Origin: Zingiber officinale
Lineage: Eukaryota; Streptophyta; Magnoliopsida; Zingiberales; Zingiberaceae
Reading direction: 5' to 3'
Assembly (NCBI RefSeq): GCF_018446385.1
Contig: NC_055996.1
Location: 49,584,365 to 49,648,364, forward strand
Length of the DNA: 64,000 nucleotides
Position numbers and translations under genes: made by a program. Below, piece after piece: positions 12,472 to 24,240 of this stretch (its first letter is position 1; every line of letters begins with the position of its first letter). Below the pieces are notes generated by a model. It was given only the letters and a program-made list of their open reading frames with translations. It was not told the DNA's origin and made no database searches.

Positions 12472-14855
12472 TGTTGGTTGCTACTCGGAATACCGTCCTA
12501 GTTCCCCTGTACAAAATTTGTATAAGCATAGAACTATCCTAGCTACCCATGTGTTCTACTAAAGTTAAATTTGGATTGCAAACTATGCTTAACATTATTA
12601 ATCCAAATTTCCCTTTAGAAGTTAAACTTGAATTGGGAACAAAACTTAACATTCTTACTTCAAGTTTAACCGATGTGATCTTCCTAAGTTAAACCATATT
12701 ACAGAAGTTGATCAAATATCTATTTCAAGGATTGACTTCCAGGTCAAACGTGGTGAGACACTAGGCCTTCTTGGGTATGGGATAATCCACCACTGCCTAG
12801 ACAAAACCTTTCAAAGAAATCAGAAATTTAAACTTCTCACAGTAAACTAGGTTTAACTATAGAGACCTCAACAGAAACACAATATCAAAATATGAAATCG
12901 AAAACATAAAATCGATAGAAAAAATGATAATTAAAAACTCGATAACCTCTTGTGTTTGGTTTTACAAGATCTATGCAAAAGGATGCACTAGTTATGATAC
13001 GGAAACTAATAACTAGTTATACCTTTCATAGCTTATAGACCTCTTGATCTTCTATTGTATTCCTCTTCTTATCTCGGATGTCGTGTGGGCGACGATCTAC
13101 CAAGATGAGAATCGAACCAAGCCTTCTTCTTCCTTCCAAGTTTCGGCCACCAACTTTCTCCAAGAGATGATGAAGATCGGCCACCAACCAAGCTCCAAGG
13201 GATGCTAGGAAACAATGTCTCCTATCTCTTCTTCTTCTCCAAAGCAAAATCTGGCCACCAAGATCTCTCCAAGAAGGTGATGCCGCTGGCCACTTAAGAA
13301 GAAGAATAGGGGAAGAGGAAGAGCCGGCCACCACCAAGGAAGAGAGGAGAGGAATAATAGATGTCTTGTTATGTGAGGCACCCTCTCCTCCTCTTTTATA
13401 TTCCTTGGTCTTGGCGAATAAGGAAAGTTTTAAACATAATTAAAACTTCCTTATATTCCTTGCCAATAACTAAAAAGGAAAGTTTTAAAACAAAAAATTA
13501 AAACTTCCTTTTCTTCTTGTCATGGCCGGCCACCCCTTTAATTCCAAACAAGGAAAGTTTTAAACATGAAATTAAAACTTTCTTATTTGTTTCCGGTAAG
13601 AAATTTTAATTAAAAATTTCTTTCTTTAAATCCCTTGTTGGTTGTAAAAGGAATATTATATAAATTAAAATATCTTTTTTAAAACATGTGGATGGTTACA
13701 AGAAAGGAAAGTTTTATCAAAAATTAAAATCTTTCTTTTAACTACAAATAATGAAAGATATCAAACCTTTCTCTTAATCCTTTGTAGAAAGCTATAAAAG
13801 GAAAGATTTAAAATTTTAAAACTCTATTTTAAAACCATGGCTTCCACATAAGGAAAGATTTAACAATTTATAATCTCCTTTTAATGTATATGTGGCCGGC
13901 CACACTTGCTTGGGCTCCAAGCTAGGGTCGGCCACAACTTGACTCACAACTTGGTTTGGTTTGGCCGACCCTAGCTTGGGCTCCAAGCTAGGCTTGGCCG
14001 ACCACCAAGAAGTGGATAAGAAGTTGGATTTTTGGTGGATATAAGACTTTATAAATAAGAGGCTACAATAGGGACCGAGAGGAGGAATTGGTTTTAATCT
14101 CCCAATGAGCTTGAGCTTCCCGTGTTCACTCCAAATACCCAACTCAAGTTCATCAATAATATCTCATTCCACTAAAGAGTTATTATTGCACTACCGCACC
14201 AATCCCATATTACTATATGGGCTCCTTCTTACCATGAGTTTGTTAGTCTCCCTGTGTTTAAGATATTGAATGTCCAATAATTAAATGAGTTATTGACAGC
14301 TCACTTAATTAATATCTAGCTCCAAGAGTAGTACCACTCAACCTTATCGTCATGTCGGACTAAGTCCACCTGCAGGGCTTACATGACAATCCTTATGAGC
14401 TCCTCAATGGGGCATCATCAACCTAAATTACTAGGATACAGTTTCATTCTATAATCAATAACACACCATATAAATAATATCATTTCCCAACTTATCGGGC
14501 CTATTGATTTAACGAGCTAAATCGCACCCTTTGATAAATTAAAGAAATAAATATTAAGTATATGTGCTTATTATTATATCACGATTAAGGGTACACATTT
14601 TCATAATAACAGAGGTATTGTTCTTTTATATAGTCAGTATAAAAAGATACTACCTCAAATGGTCCTGCTCAATACACTCATAGTGTACTAGTGTAATGTA
14701 ACGACCCAATTTTCCTTAATTCGAGTTCCAAATGTCCATAAAAATATTTGGAAATACTTTTAAAATATTCTAGAGATTTTTAGGAATTTTTAGAGTATTT
14801 TTATGTAATTTTTGGAGGTCGTTTAATAGGGTTACAAAAAGAAAGAAGTTTTGAT

Positions 14856-14944
14856 AAAAAAAAGTTGAAGGTGAGATTCGAACCCACGACCTCGGGTCGG
14901 ACTGACCCAAGCAAAACCGGCCCAACCAGCTGAGCTACGCTCGT
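14856..14944 (-). tRNA. tRNA-like unit in 5' LTR (pseudo-tRNA)
   Basis: The minus strand has an A box TAGCTCAGCTGG (14926-14937), a B box GGTTCGAATCT (14874-14884) inside a pairable GTGGG/CTCAC arm, and a run of eight T (complement of 14856-14863) about 10 bases past the B-box arm. The D arm GCTC/GGGC can pair. The A-to-B spacing is about 9 bases longer than in a standard tRNA, and a GGGTC/GACCC hairpin fills the extra space. No proper acceptor or anticodon stem forms, so it is a tRNA-derived RNA polymerase III-type unit rather than a decoding tRNA. Confidence 0.6.
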
Positions 14945-15288
14945 TTTGTTAATTATATATGGAGCGATATATATTTAAGTAATAGTTGGAACTGAAATAA
15001 CCTAGGTTATTAAAGGGAATTATTTTCCTTTCCCGAAACCTAATTCCTTTCTCACCTCTTCTCCTCACGCGGCGTCGCGACTTCTGCTCGGGCGAAGGAG
15101 GCGGCGGAGCTAGGTTAGGGCTTCTCTTCCGACGGCTGGTCAAGGTTCTCCGAGGGGTCTTCTCCACCTCCTTGAGATCCTCTCGTTGAGGAGAGTCCGT
15201 GAGCACAAGAAGAGACCGAGATCGCAAGCTTCTCCAAACCCGAGAAACTCATCTTCTCCGGTTGTAAGTCAAAGTATTCCAAGAAAAG

Positions 15289-17291
15289 GTGAGTTGCTTC
15301 TCACCTGCAGTAGGAGTTGTTCCGAACTTCGATTTATCTTCACGGTTTTCGGATTTTAGGTTGTGGAGATTTTTGGATTTCGTTCCTTCTTGATTCGGTT
15401 CTGTTCCTTTCCGTTAGTGCTATGCAAGTGAATGAACTTTGATCCTTCTTCTTGATCCGAATCCTAGCATCAGTTGGCAAATTGTTCCTTTTAAATTTTC
15501 AGTTGTGCTTAGGTTTACTTCCATCCGAACCCTAACTTTTAGTTGGAGATTAGTTTTTTTAGCTTCAGTTTTGATGTATATACATATATATGCACATTGA
15601 GTATTATGAGCTAGTTTAATTTGTTGGTTCCTTTAGTTTTCTGCCGTGAGTCTTGAAGGAAGAATATGCATGATTAAGTTTAGTTTTTGGTTGCCCTAAC
15701 TAATGTTTCGAGCATGAACAGTTTTAAGCTTAAGGTTGAGTTTTAGTTCCTTCCTTTGTATTCGGATTTTTCCTATGGCTTCCAGATCATGCTTTATAGA
15801 ATAGGGTAGCTAGGGACCTATTTGCTTGATGCTTATGTTCTGTTATAGCATGCTTAAAGGTATTTATTTGCTTGATGCTTATGTTCTGTTATAGCATGCT
15901 AAAAGGTATTTATTTGCTTGATGCTTGTGTTCTGTTATAGCATGCATGTCCTGAATTTAGTCTTGTACATGTGCAGATTGATATTTCATTTATATCATTG
16001 AAACAAGCATTATAAAGGTCTTAATTCCAGCATGTGTTAGTTTTGTTTTGTGCTATTTGCTGGATATGAATAAGCATGATTTTATTAGCAAATGTAGAAC
16101 TTAGTTGAGTTCCTTTCATTGCTGTTTAGTATTTCCTGATGAAGCATGATATACTGTTAATTCCATGTAGCAATGATTCCTTTATTTTCTAGATTCTATT
16201 GCATGCCTAGTAGTTGAATTTGTTTTTCTTTCACAGCATGCTTAAGTTGTTCTAGTTTCCTAATTGCTATTGGAATAACATGAGCAGTTCTATTTTAAGC
16301 ATGCAGATTTAGTTTTCAGCCTTTAGTTATTTACAGTCTTACATTTAGTTTAAACTTGTATACAGATTTTCAGTACGTAGGGTGTGTTCTAGTGCACACC
16401 AAGTGCTAGATAGAAAGCTTAGCTCAATTTAATGCTACAGTAGGCATTTTAATAGCTCAGTAAATGCAGTAGAAGCATTTAAAATAACTTATTTAGTCTT
16501 GCTTCAGCTTATATGGGACTACGGTCCAATGGGTGGGCTCCCACAGTCGCCTCTAGGTTCAGATAACCTAGTTCTAGGTTCAGATAACCTAGTTAAAGCA
16601 AGATAAGAAAATTCAGCTATGAAATAGTATTTTATTTTTAGCAGTGGCACTGTACTGGATTAGATATCCATTGGGTTGGGCTCCCATAGTCGTCCCTAGG
16701 TTTAGATAACCTAGTAAACCCTACTAGACTCGGAACTTGCAATCCGGGTTTAGTTAGGGATGCGCGTACAGTTGCCGGGCCCATCAGCAGCATGATTATT
16801 ATTTTAATCTATTATGTAAATAGTTTTCAAAACTTCACAAATTAGTTATGTGAATACAAGTTAGACTCAGTTTAGCATTAATTAGTTTAGCTTAGGTATC
16901 AATTCAGTTTCTTATTGATACACATGATAGTTCTATGATTAGCTTTACATGTTAGCTTTTCAGTTAGTTTCTTCGCTGTTTATGAGCATGATTAGTTGTA
17001 CATGTTTAGTATTTCAGTTAGTATGTTTCCTCTGCTATTTATGAGCATGATTAACTATACATGTTTAGTATTTCAGTTAGCATGATTCCTTCGCTATTTA
17101 TGAGCATGATTAGCTATACATGTTAGCTTTTCAGTTAGTTGTTTTCTTTGCTATTTATGAGCATGAGTAGCTTTACATGTTAGTACTCAGTTTTAGCATG
17201 TTTTCATTTATATACATGCATATCGAGTTTTTGTGAGTAGATAGCGCTCACTAAGCTTTATGCTTATAGACTGCATTTCCTCCTACTGCAG
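15289..17291 (+). other. Predicted leader intron inside 5' LTR of element C
   Basis: AAAAG|GTGAGT at 15288/15289 is a near-consensus donor, and CTACTGCAG|ATAAATG at 17291 is a good acceptor after a pyrimidine-rich stretch. The same pair is present in the 3' LTR (20573 and 22582). A homologous pair exists in the diverged Tekay-type LTR G. Both tandem-repeat blocks of the LTR fall inside the interval. A spliced leader is inferred; no transcript evidence is available here. Confidence 0.5.
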
Positions 17292-17780
17292 ATAAATGAA
17301 AAGCTAAAGTATAAGGAAGAAGGCGACAAGGAGATGCTGTGACGGTGTGTGATGTGTGGACTATGGAGATCCTTGAGACTTAGCTAAAGAACTCACTTAG
17401 TTTAAGATTTGTTATGTTTCCTTTTCTTTTCTCCTTAATGCTATGATGAAGTTGAGATTGTAATTGAGTTTATTTCCGCATCTGTAGTTTGATACCTCCT
17501 ATTGTTGGAGTGATATGGTTGTTTGCCATTGCTAGAGTAGTTTCATATTTTTATTGTGCTATTATACTGCGTGGTTGTGAAATTATATGTTCCAGCCGCC
17601 TGTGGCTGAGTATACATGTTATGTATCCCAGTTTGGGGTCACCGGTACAGGGGAGACTCTGCCGAAATTTTTCGGTAGAGTTTCTATGTGATTTTTAATC
17701 ATACCGGTTAAGTAGAGTTAGTAGTCAAGTAGCGGTCATCCTTAGAGTGTAGTAGTAGTAAGAAGGGTGGTCGTTACAGT

Positions 17781-17792
17781 TGGTATCAGAGC
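17781..17792 (+). other. Primer-binding site of element C
   Basis: TGGTATCAGAGC begins two bases after the 5' LTR. It is complementary to the 3' end of the initiator methionine tRNA, the usual primer for plant LTR retrotransposons. Confidence 0.9.
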
Positions 17793-17992
17793 AGTTCCCA
17801 TTCTCCAGCATCACACACATCAGCATCAGCCTTGCCGTCTTCCAAGTAAGAATACTTCTATTCTATTTATGTTTCTTGCTTTCATGTTTAGGAATAATTA
17901 TAGCATGCATATGGGTGATAGCCTCTAACATGTTTATAGTAGCTAGTTAAACGTGATTAGATTAGTTATGTGCATCCTCTATGTCTTTAGAA

Positions 17993-19601
17993 ATGGCACG
18001 AGGACGCCCAGCTAAGCAGGCACCAGCTACTGAGCCCCAGCAAGAGGCAGGCAGTTCAGTGCCCCTCCCAGACCTTACAGCATTAGTGGCTCAGTTACAG
18101 CAGCAGCTAGCTGAACAGCAACAGGAGATAGCCACCTTAAAGGCTAATCAGCAGAATACTCCCACAGTCACCCCAGAACCTAACCTAGCGACCCCAGCAT
18201 TTATAGAGGTTCCACCAGTCCAGCCCACAGCACCAGTAGCTCCAGCAGCGGAAGCAAAGAGAGAGGCTTACCTGATCCAGTGGCAGCGAATCAAGCCCGA
18301 GAACTTCTCAGGCACCAGCGAACCATGGGATGCACAAGCCTGGTTCAAAACACTGGAGAGCACGGTGGAGAAGGTGAAGTGTGCCTCCTTCCGCTTAGAG
18401 GAGACGCATGCATGTGGTGGGAGAGAGTCGGCGGCGCCCAGTGAACCAGATGACATGGGCTGACTTCGAGAAAGAATTCTTCGAGGAGTTCTTTCACATG
18501 CGGGTCACAAACCGCCACTACGACGAGTTCACGGAGTTTCGTCAGGGCAACCTATCAGTTGAGGAAGCCGTGAAGAAATTCAACAGACTGGCTCGTCTAT
18601 GTCCCGAATTAGTCAGCACAGAAAAGGAACGAGTTCGGCTGATGCTCAAAATGTTGAGGCCGGAAATAGCGATGAACGTGGCTGGTGGCATACATAGGCC
18701 ACAAACCACAGAAGAACTAGTGAGTAGTGCTCTGATCACCGAGCACTACCAGAACAGCATCAAGCAGCAGAAGCAAGTCTCCTCAGATTCCAAAGGCCAA
18801 GGAAGTTCAGATACTCAGAAATCTCAAGGCCACAGCTCTAACTGGAAAGAGAACTCCAACAGCAAGCGCAAATCAGGGAGTGATCCAAAAGGAGGACCAT
18901 CTAGCAAGCGACCCAGTTATCCAAAGTGTGCTACTTGTGGGAAATTCCACCCAGGGGTCTGTCGCAAGGGCACACGAGGATGCTTTGAATGTGGACAAGA
19001 AGGGCACATGGCCAAGCAGTGCCCGAACAAGACCGGTCTCCCTCAGCCACAGCAGATTCAGTATGCAGGCCAGCCAGCTCAGTTATATCAGATGCAGGCC
19101 GCCCTAGAAGGTCCACCTATCAGCCAGGGCAGATTAGAAGCCCCTCCAGCGATGGCGAATGCAAGGATGTACTCACTCACCAGAGAGGACGTAGCCAATG
19201 CCTCGACAGTTGTCACAGGTCAGATTAGTATTTTTCAGTATAGTGCTACTGTTCTATTTGATACTGGGGCAACCCATTCTTATATAGCCAGGGCATTCGC
19301 CGAAAAGTTAGCAATACCCCCAGAGGTACTCAGTAGTCAGTTTCTAACAACATTACCTTCGGGAGAAGTTATGACATCCACGCACTGGCTCAGAACAGTG
19401 CCCGTCATGATAGCAGACAGAGAACTCTTTTGTGATCTGATAGTGCTAGACATGACTGACTACGATGTCATATTTGGAATGAATTTCCTGATCAGATACG
19501 GTGCCTCCATAGAGTGCCGTAAACAGAAAGTCATATTCCAACCTGAAGCAGAAGCACAGTTCGAGTACATTGGGGAACCCAAGAGAAAAAGGGCAAGTTA
19601 A
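17993..19601 (+). pseudogene. Gag-protease of Tekay-type gypsy element C, frameshifted
   Basis: From ATG 17993 (MARGRPAKQ) the frame gives a Gln-rich N-terminus, then the retrotransposon-gag domain. The frame is broken between about 18405 and 18445, after FRLEET; the continuation from 18408 reads VNQMTWADFEKEFFEEFF and runs to 19601. That part holds the CCHC zinc knuckle CFECGQEGHMAKQC (about 18979-19022), preceded by a CATCGKFHPGVC pair. Further on is an aspartic protease with the active-site motif FDTGATHSYIA (about 19258-19290). Gag packages element RNA and the protease processes the polyprotein. The two small shifts at 18405-18445 make the copy defective, although the protease frame is intact. 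The frame ends where pol has been deleted. Confidence 0.85.
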
Positions 19602-19980
19602 GTCCTCGATACGTAGGACCCTACCCCGATCATAGAGAGAATTGGGAAGGTAGCTTACAAGCTAGACTTACCTCAAGATATGTCAGCAATACACAATGCA
19701 TTTCATGTCTCCATGCTAAAGAAGTGTATTCACGACCTTAGCCAAGTGATTCAGCCTCAGACAGTGTAGATCCAAGAGGATCTTAGCTATGAGAGCAGAC
19801 ACAGATAGTGGACAGAGCAGACAAGATACTAGGAAACAGAGAAGTGTCATTAGAAAAAGTCATCTGGTAGAACCAGAAGCACGAGAAAGTTACTAGGGGA
19901 GCGTGGAGACAGCATGAGACAGAAATATATCCAGAATTATTCTAAGTTCGAGGACGAACTTTTTATAAGGGAGGGAGAAT
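19602..19980 (+). pseudogene. Integrase C-terminal remnant and polypurine tract of element C
   Basis: Just after the gag-protease stop the sequence encodes RYVGPYP and, one frame over, IIERIGKVAYKLDLPQ then HNAFHVSMLKK. This is the conserved C-terminal region of chromovirus integrases. Everything from reverse transcriptase to the integrase core is missing, so the deletion joint lies at about 19595-19615. The polypurine tract AAGGGAGGGAGAAT (19967-19980) abuts the 3' LTR, as needed for plus-strand priming. Confidence 0.8.
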
Positions 19981-22900
19981 TGTAACGACCCAATTTTCCT
20001 TAATTCGAGTTCCAAATGTCCATAAAAATATTTGGAAATACTTTTAAAATATTCTAGAGATTTTTAGGAATTTTTAGAGTATTTTTATGTAATTTTTGGA
20101 GGTCGTTTAATAGGGTTACAAAAAGAAAGAAGTTTTGATAAAAAAACGTTGAAGGTGAGATTCGAACCCACGACCTCGGGTCGGACTGACCCAAGCAAAA
20201 CCGGCCCAACCAGCTGAGCTACGCTCGTTTTGTTAATTATATATGGAGCGATATATATTTAAGTAATAGTTGGAACTGAAATAACCTAGGTTATTAAAGG
20301 GAATTATTTTCCTTTCCCGAAACCTAATTCCTTTCTCACCTCTTCTCCTCACGCGGCGTCGCGACTTCTGCTCGGGCGAAGGAGGCGGCGGAGCTAGGTT
20401 AGGGCTTCTCTTCCGACGGCTGGTCAAGGTTCTCCGAGGGGTCTTCTCCACCTCCTTGAGATCCTCTCGTTGAGGAGAGTCCGTGAGCACAAGAAGAGAC
20501 CGAGATCGCAAGCTTCTCCAAACCCGAGAAACTCATCTTCTCCGGTTGTAAGTCAAAGTATTCCAAGAAAAGGTGAGTTGCTTCTCACCTGCAGTAGGAG
20601 TTGTTCCGAACTTCGATTTATCTTCACGGTTTTCGGATTTTAGGTTGTGGAGATTTTTGGATTTCGTTCCTTCTTGATTCGGTTCTGTTCCTTTCCGTTA
20701 GTGCTATGCAAGTGAATGAACTTTGATCCTTCTTCTTGATCCGAATCCTAGCATCAGTTGGCAAATTGTTCCTTTTAAATTTTCAGTTGTGCTTAGGTTT
20801 ACTTCCATCCGAACCCTAACTTTTAGTTGGAGATTAGTTTTTTTAGCTTCAGTTTTGATGTATATACATATATATGCACATTGAGTATTATGAGCTAGTT
20901 TAATTTGTTGGTTCCTTTAGTTTTCTGCCGTGAGTCTTGAAGGAAGAATATGCATGATTAAGTTTAGTTTTTGGTTGCCCTAACTAATGTTTCGAGCATG
21001 AACAGTTTTAAGCTTAAGGTTGAGTTTTAGTTCCTTCCTTTGTATTCGGATTTTTCTATGGCTTGGATCATGCTTTATAGAATAGGGTAGCTAGGGACCT
21101 ATTTGCTTGATGCTTATGTTCTGTTATAGCATGCTTAAAGGTATTTATTTGCTTGATGCTTATGTTCTGTTATAGCATGCTAAAAGGTATTTATTTGCTT
21201 GATGCTTGTGTTCTGTTATAGCATGCATGTCCTGAATTTAGTCTTGTACATGTGCAGATTGATATTTCATTTATATCATTGAAACAAGCATTATAAAGGT
21301 CTTAATTCCAGCATGTGTTAGTTTTGTTTTGTGCTATTTGCTGGATATGAATAAGCATGATTTTATTAGCAAATGTAGAACTTAGTTGAGTTCCTTTCAT
21401 TGCTGTTTAGTATTTCCTGATGAAGCATGATATACTGTTAATTCCATGTAGCAATGATTCCTTTATTTTCTAGATTCTATTGCATGCCTAGTAGTTGAAT
21501 TTGTTTTTCTTTCACAGCATGCTTAAGTTGTTCTAGTTTCCTAATTGCTATTGGAATAACATGAGCAGTTCTATTTTAAGCATGCAGATTTAGTTTTCAG
21601 CCTTTAGTTATTTACAGTCTTACATTTAGTTTAAACTTGTATACAGATTTTCAGTACGTAGGGTGTGTTCTAGTGCACACCAAGTGCTAGATAGAATGCT
21701 TAGCTCAATTTAATGCTACAGTAGGCATTTTAATAGCTCAGTAAATGCAGTAGAAGCATTTAAAATAACTTATTTAGTCTTGCTTCAGCTTATATGGGAC
21801 TACGGTCCAATGGGTGGGCTCCCACAGTCGCCTCTAGGTTCAGATAACCTAGTTCTAGGTTCAGATAACCTAGTTAAAGCAAGATAAGAAAATTAGCTAT
21901 GAAATTAGTATTTTATTTTCAGCAGTGGCACTGTACTGGATTAGATATCCATTGGGTTGGGCTCCCACAGTCGTCCCTAGGTTTAGATAACCTAGTAAAC
22001 CCTACTAGACTCGGAACTTGCAATCCCGGGTTTAGTTAGGGATGCGCGCACAGCAAGTACAGTTGCCGGGCCCATCAGCAGCATGATTATTATTTTAATC
22101 TATTATGTAAATAGTTTTCAAAACTTCACAAATTAGTTATGTGAATACAAGTTAGACTCAGTTTAGCATTAATTAGTTCAGCTAATGTATCAGTTCAGTT
22201 TCTTATTGATACACATGATAGTTCTATGATTAGCTTTACATGTTAGCTTTTCAGTTAGTTTCTTCGCTGTTTATGAGCATGATTAGTTGTACATGTTTAG
22301 TATTTCAGTTAGTATGTTTCCTCTGCTATTTATGAGCATGATTAGCTATACATGTTTAGTATTTCAGTTAGCATGATTCCTTCGCTATTTATGAGCATGA
22401 TTAGCTATACATGTTAGCTTTTCAGTTAGTTGTTTTCTTTGCTATTTATGAGCATGAGTAGCTTTACATGTTAGTACTCAGTTTTAGCATGTTTTCATTT
22501 ATATACATGCATATCGAGTTTTTGTGAGTAGATAGCGCTCACTAAGCTTTATGCTTATAGACTGCATTTCCTCCTACTGCAGATAAATGAAAAGCTAAAG
22601 TATAAGGAAGAAGGCGACAAGGAGATGCTGTGACGGTGTGTGATGTGTGGACTATGGAGATCCTTGAGACTTAGCTAAAGAACTCACTTAGTTTAAGATT
22701 TGTTATGTTTCCTTTTCTTTTCTCCTTAATGCTATGATGAAGTTGAGATTGTAATTGAGTTTATTTCCGCATCTGTAGTTTGATACCTCCTATTGTTGGA
22801 GTGATATGGTTGTTTGCCATTGCTAGAGTAGTTTCATATTTTTATTGTGCTATTATACTGCGTGGTTGTGAAATTATATGTTCCAGCCGCCTGTGGCTGA

Positions 22901-23069
22901 GTATACATGTTATGTATCCCAGTTTGGGGTCACCGGTACAGGGGAGACTCTGCCGAAATTTTTCGGTAGAGTTTCTATGTGATTTTTAATCATACCGGTT
23001 AAGTAGAGTTAGTAGTCAAGTAGCGGTCATCCTTAGAGTGTAGTAGTAGTAAGAAGGGTGGTCGTTACA
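19981..23069 (+). repeat. 3' LTR of Tekay-type element C
   Basis: The 3089-bp LTR is nearly identical to the 5' LTR and carries the same tRNA-like unit, predicted intron and tandem repeats. It ends GTCGTTACA and is followed by the TSD TGTAA at 23070-23074. Confidence 0.9.
20140..20228 (-). tRNA. tRNA-like unit in 3' LTR (pseudo-tRNA)
   Basis: This is the same unit as at 14856-14944. A box 20210-20221 and B box 20158-20168 are both identical to the first copy. The terminator-like T-run has seven residues (complement of 20140-20146) because of one A-to-C change. Confidence 0.6.
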
Positions 23070-23327
23070 TGTAATTTATTAGTCAAGATAAACTAATACC
23101 TAATTACACTACAACCACTCCAATGGTTTGTCTCATTCTATCTTGGTTGTGAGCAACTATTTATAATTTATAAGGAACTGATAACATGAACTTCTGTGTG
23201 TCTCTACAATATAAATTAATGGACAACTACACTTAGCATAAATGTAGACATTTGACCAATGTGATTCTTATTTTAAAAATAAATATTTACAAAAAGCTAG
23301 ACTTTTAGTATACATTCTAACAAAAGG

Positions 23328-23813
23328 AGGACTGTCCAAAGCTCAAAAAGGAGAAAGACAAAGGACCAAGTTAATTCAAGCAAAAAATCTCAAGGCCACT
23401 TGGGATGATAGTTCATCATCCAAGTTTGAAATAGAAGCCTATGCTGGACTAGCACTAGTGGCTATTCACAAAGAACCAAGCAACTCAGAAGCCAGCATTG
23501 ATGAAGGGGGAGCCACATTAGAAGAATACAGTGATGTAAGGGGAGAATCTAGTTTCAAGTCAAAAATGGTAAGTGAGATATGACTCTTACCTTCTGATCA
23601 ATTATGCTTTCAAATAAAATCCATGTCTAAGTTTATATGTAAATTGAAAACAAAAAATGAAAAATTAAAAAATAAAAATCAAGAAATAAAAATAATCTTA
23701 GAAAAATCATATTTATTAGAGGATTTCGATAAATTAAAAATTAAAAATTGAAAATACTATGTTGAAAGAACAAATAGAAAATTTAAAAAATTTTGTATGT
23801 TCACACTACAACA
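23328..23813 (+). pseudogene. SIRE-type gag fragment, continuation of relic A
   Basis: The first codons read DCPKLKKEKDKGPS, completing the zinc knuckle begun at 12438. In the next frame comes KNLKATWDDSSSS and an acidic stretch typical of the region after the knuckle in SIRE-type Gag; compare KALKATWDESSSEES in element J near 58290. A lysine-rich, probably coiled-coil part follows until the CACTA element begins at 23814. Stops at about 23580 and 23750 and at least one frameshift show it is dead. Confidence 0.7.
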
Positions 23814-23824
23814 AAAACATTAAA

Positions 23825-24240
23825 AGACAACGGTTAAAAACCGTTGTCATAGGCCCTTTAAACCCGTTGTAACTGACACTGTTGTTAAATGTGCGGTAAA
23901 AGACAACGGTTTAAAACCGTTGTCTTTGACCACATTAGACAACAGTCATGCAACGGATTTAAAGTGTTGTCTTTTAATACCAAAGACAACAGTTCTGCAA
24001 CAGTATAAAACTATTGTAATTGCCAGTTTTGCAAAAATTTGACCGCAGATATACTTTTAACAACATATACACTGTTGTCTTTCTTCAAAATTTAGTTTAA
24101 AACCATTGTCTTAGAATACTTTTCACAACGGTTAAAAATCGTTGTCTTTGGACATTCAGTTGCATGTCTATATATGTACTTTTCACAACGGTTAAAACCA
24201 TGGCCATTGCACACAAACTGGTACAACGTAACATTTATAC
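23825..24240. repeat. Left subterminal repeats of CACTA element D
   Basis: Repeated direct and inverted copies of ACAACGGTT..AACCGTTGT occur (for example 23840-23860, 23903-23925, 24125-24145, 24184-24200). Subterminal arrays of this kind are the binding sites of the TNPA-type protein in characterised CACTA elements. Confidence 0.8.

Larger units (their letters stand above)
14697..17778 (+). repeat. 5' LTR of Tekay-type element C
   Basis: This 3082-bp LTR contains, in order: an antisense tRNA-like unit (14856-14944), a TATA-like GATATATATTTAAG stretch (near 14970), a CT-rich leader, a strong splice donor (15289), three tandem copies of a roughly 53-bp unit ending TTATAGCATGC (about 15820-15950), four copies of a roughly 59-bp unit around TATGAGCATGATTAG (16930-17215), and an acceptor (17290-17291). 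Short ORFs inside (14949-15227 minus, 17489-17698 plus) recur identically in the other LTR and have no domain. Confidence 0.9.
14697..23069 (+). mobile_element. Tekay-type Ty3/gypsy element C, pol-deleted
   Basis: Two near-identical LTRs (TGTAACGACC..GGTCGTTACA) bound a 2.2-kb internal region with an initiator-tRNA primer site, a gag-protease frame and a short integrase tail. The 5-bp TSD TGTAA is exact (14692-14696 and 23070-23074). Reverse transcriptase, RNase H and most of integrase are missing, so the element cannot move on its own. LTR similarity is very high, with only scattered substitutions and short indels (for example around 15775 versus 21055), so the insertion is recent. It sits inside solo LTR B. 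The long LTRs and the CHROMO-lineage-like integrase tail suggest the Tekay/Del lineage. Confidence 0.9.
12472..23322 (-). mobile_element. Solo LTR B (about 2.5 kb net), interrupted by Tekay element
   Basis: Read on the minus strand the LTR starts TGTTAGAATGTATACTAAAAG (at 23322) and ends ..ACCAACA (at 12472). It is flanked by AAAGG at 12467-12471 and 23323-23327. Only one LTR is present, so it is a solo LTR left by recombination. Net length without the inner insertion is about 2473 bp. The interior is AT-rich with GGCCGGCCAC-type patches around 13500-14000. A truncated inverted copy lies at 1-1844. The superfamily (copia or gypsy) is not certain from the LTR alone. ORFs at 13026-13337 and 13816-14142 show no domain. 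Confidence 0.8.

Noticed and set aside
14856..14944. Genuine decoding tRNA gene
   Set aside because: A and B boxes are good but no proper acceptor or anticodon stem forms, and spacing is too long; kept as a tRNA-like unit only.
14949..15227. 92-residue minus-strand ORF, repeated at 20233-20511
   Set aside because: Identical in both LTRs of element C, low-complexity Arg/Ser/Pro content, lies in the LTR leader; no domain. Its repetition reflects LTR identity, not selection.
17489..17698. 69-residue ORF with hydrophobic residues, repeated at 22780-22989
   Set aside because: Also an LTR passenger; no recognised domain or independent support.
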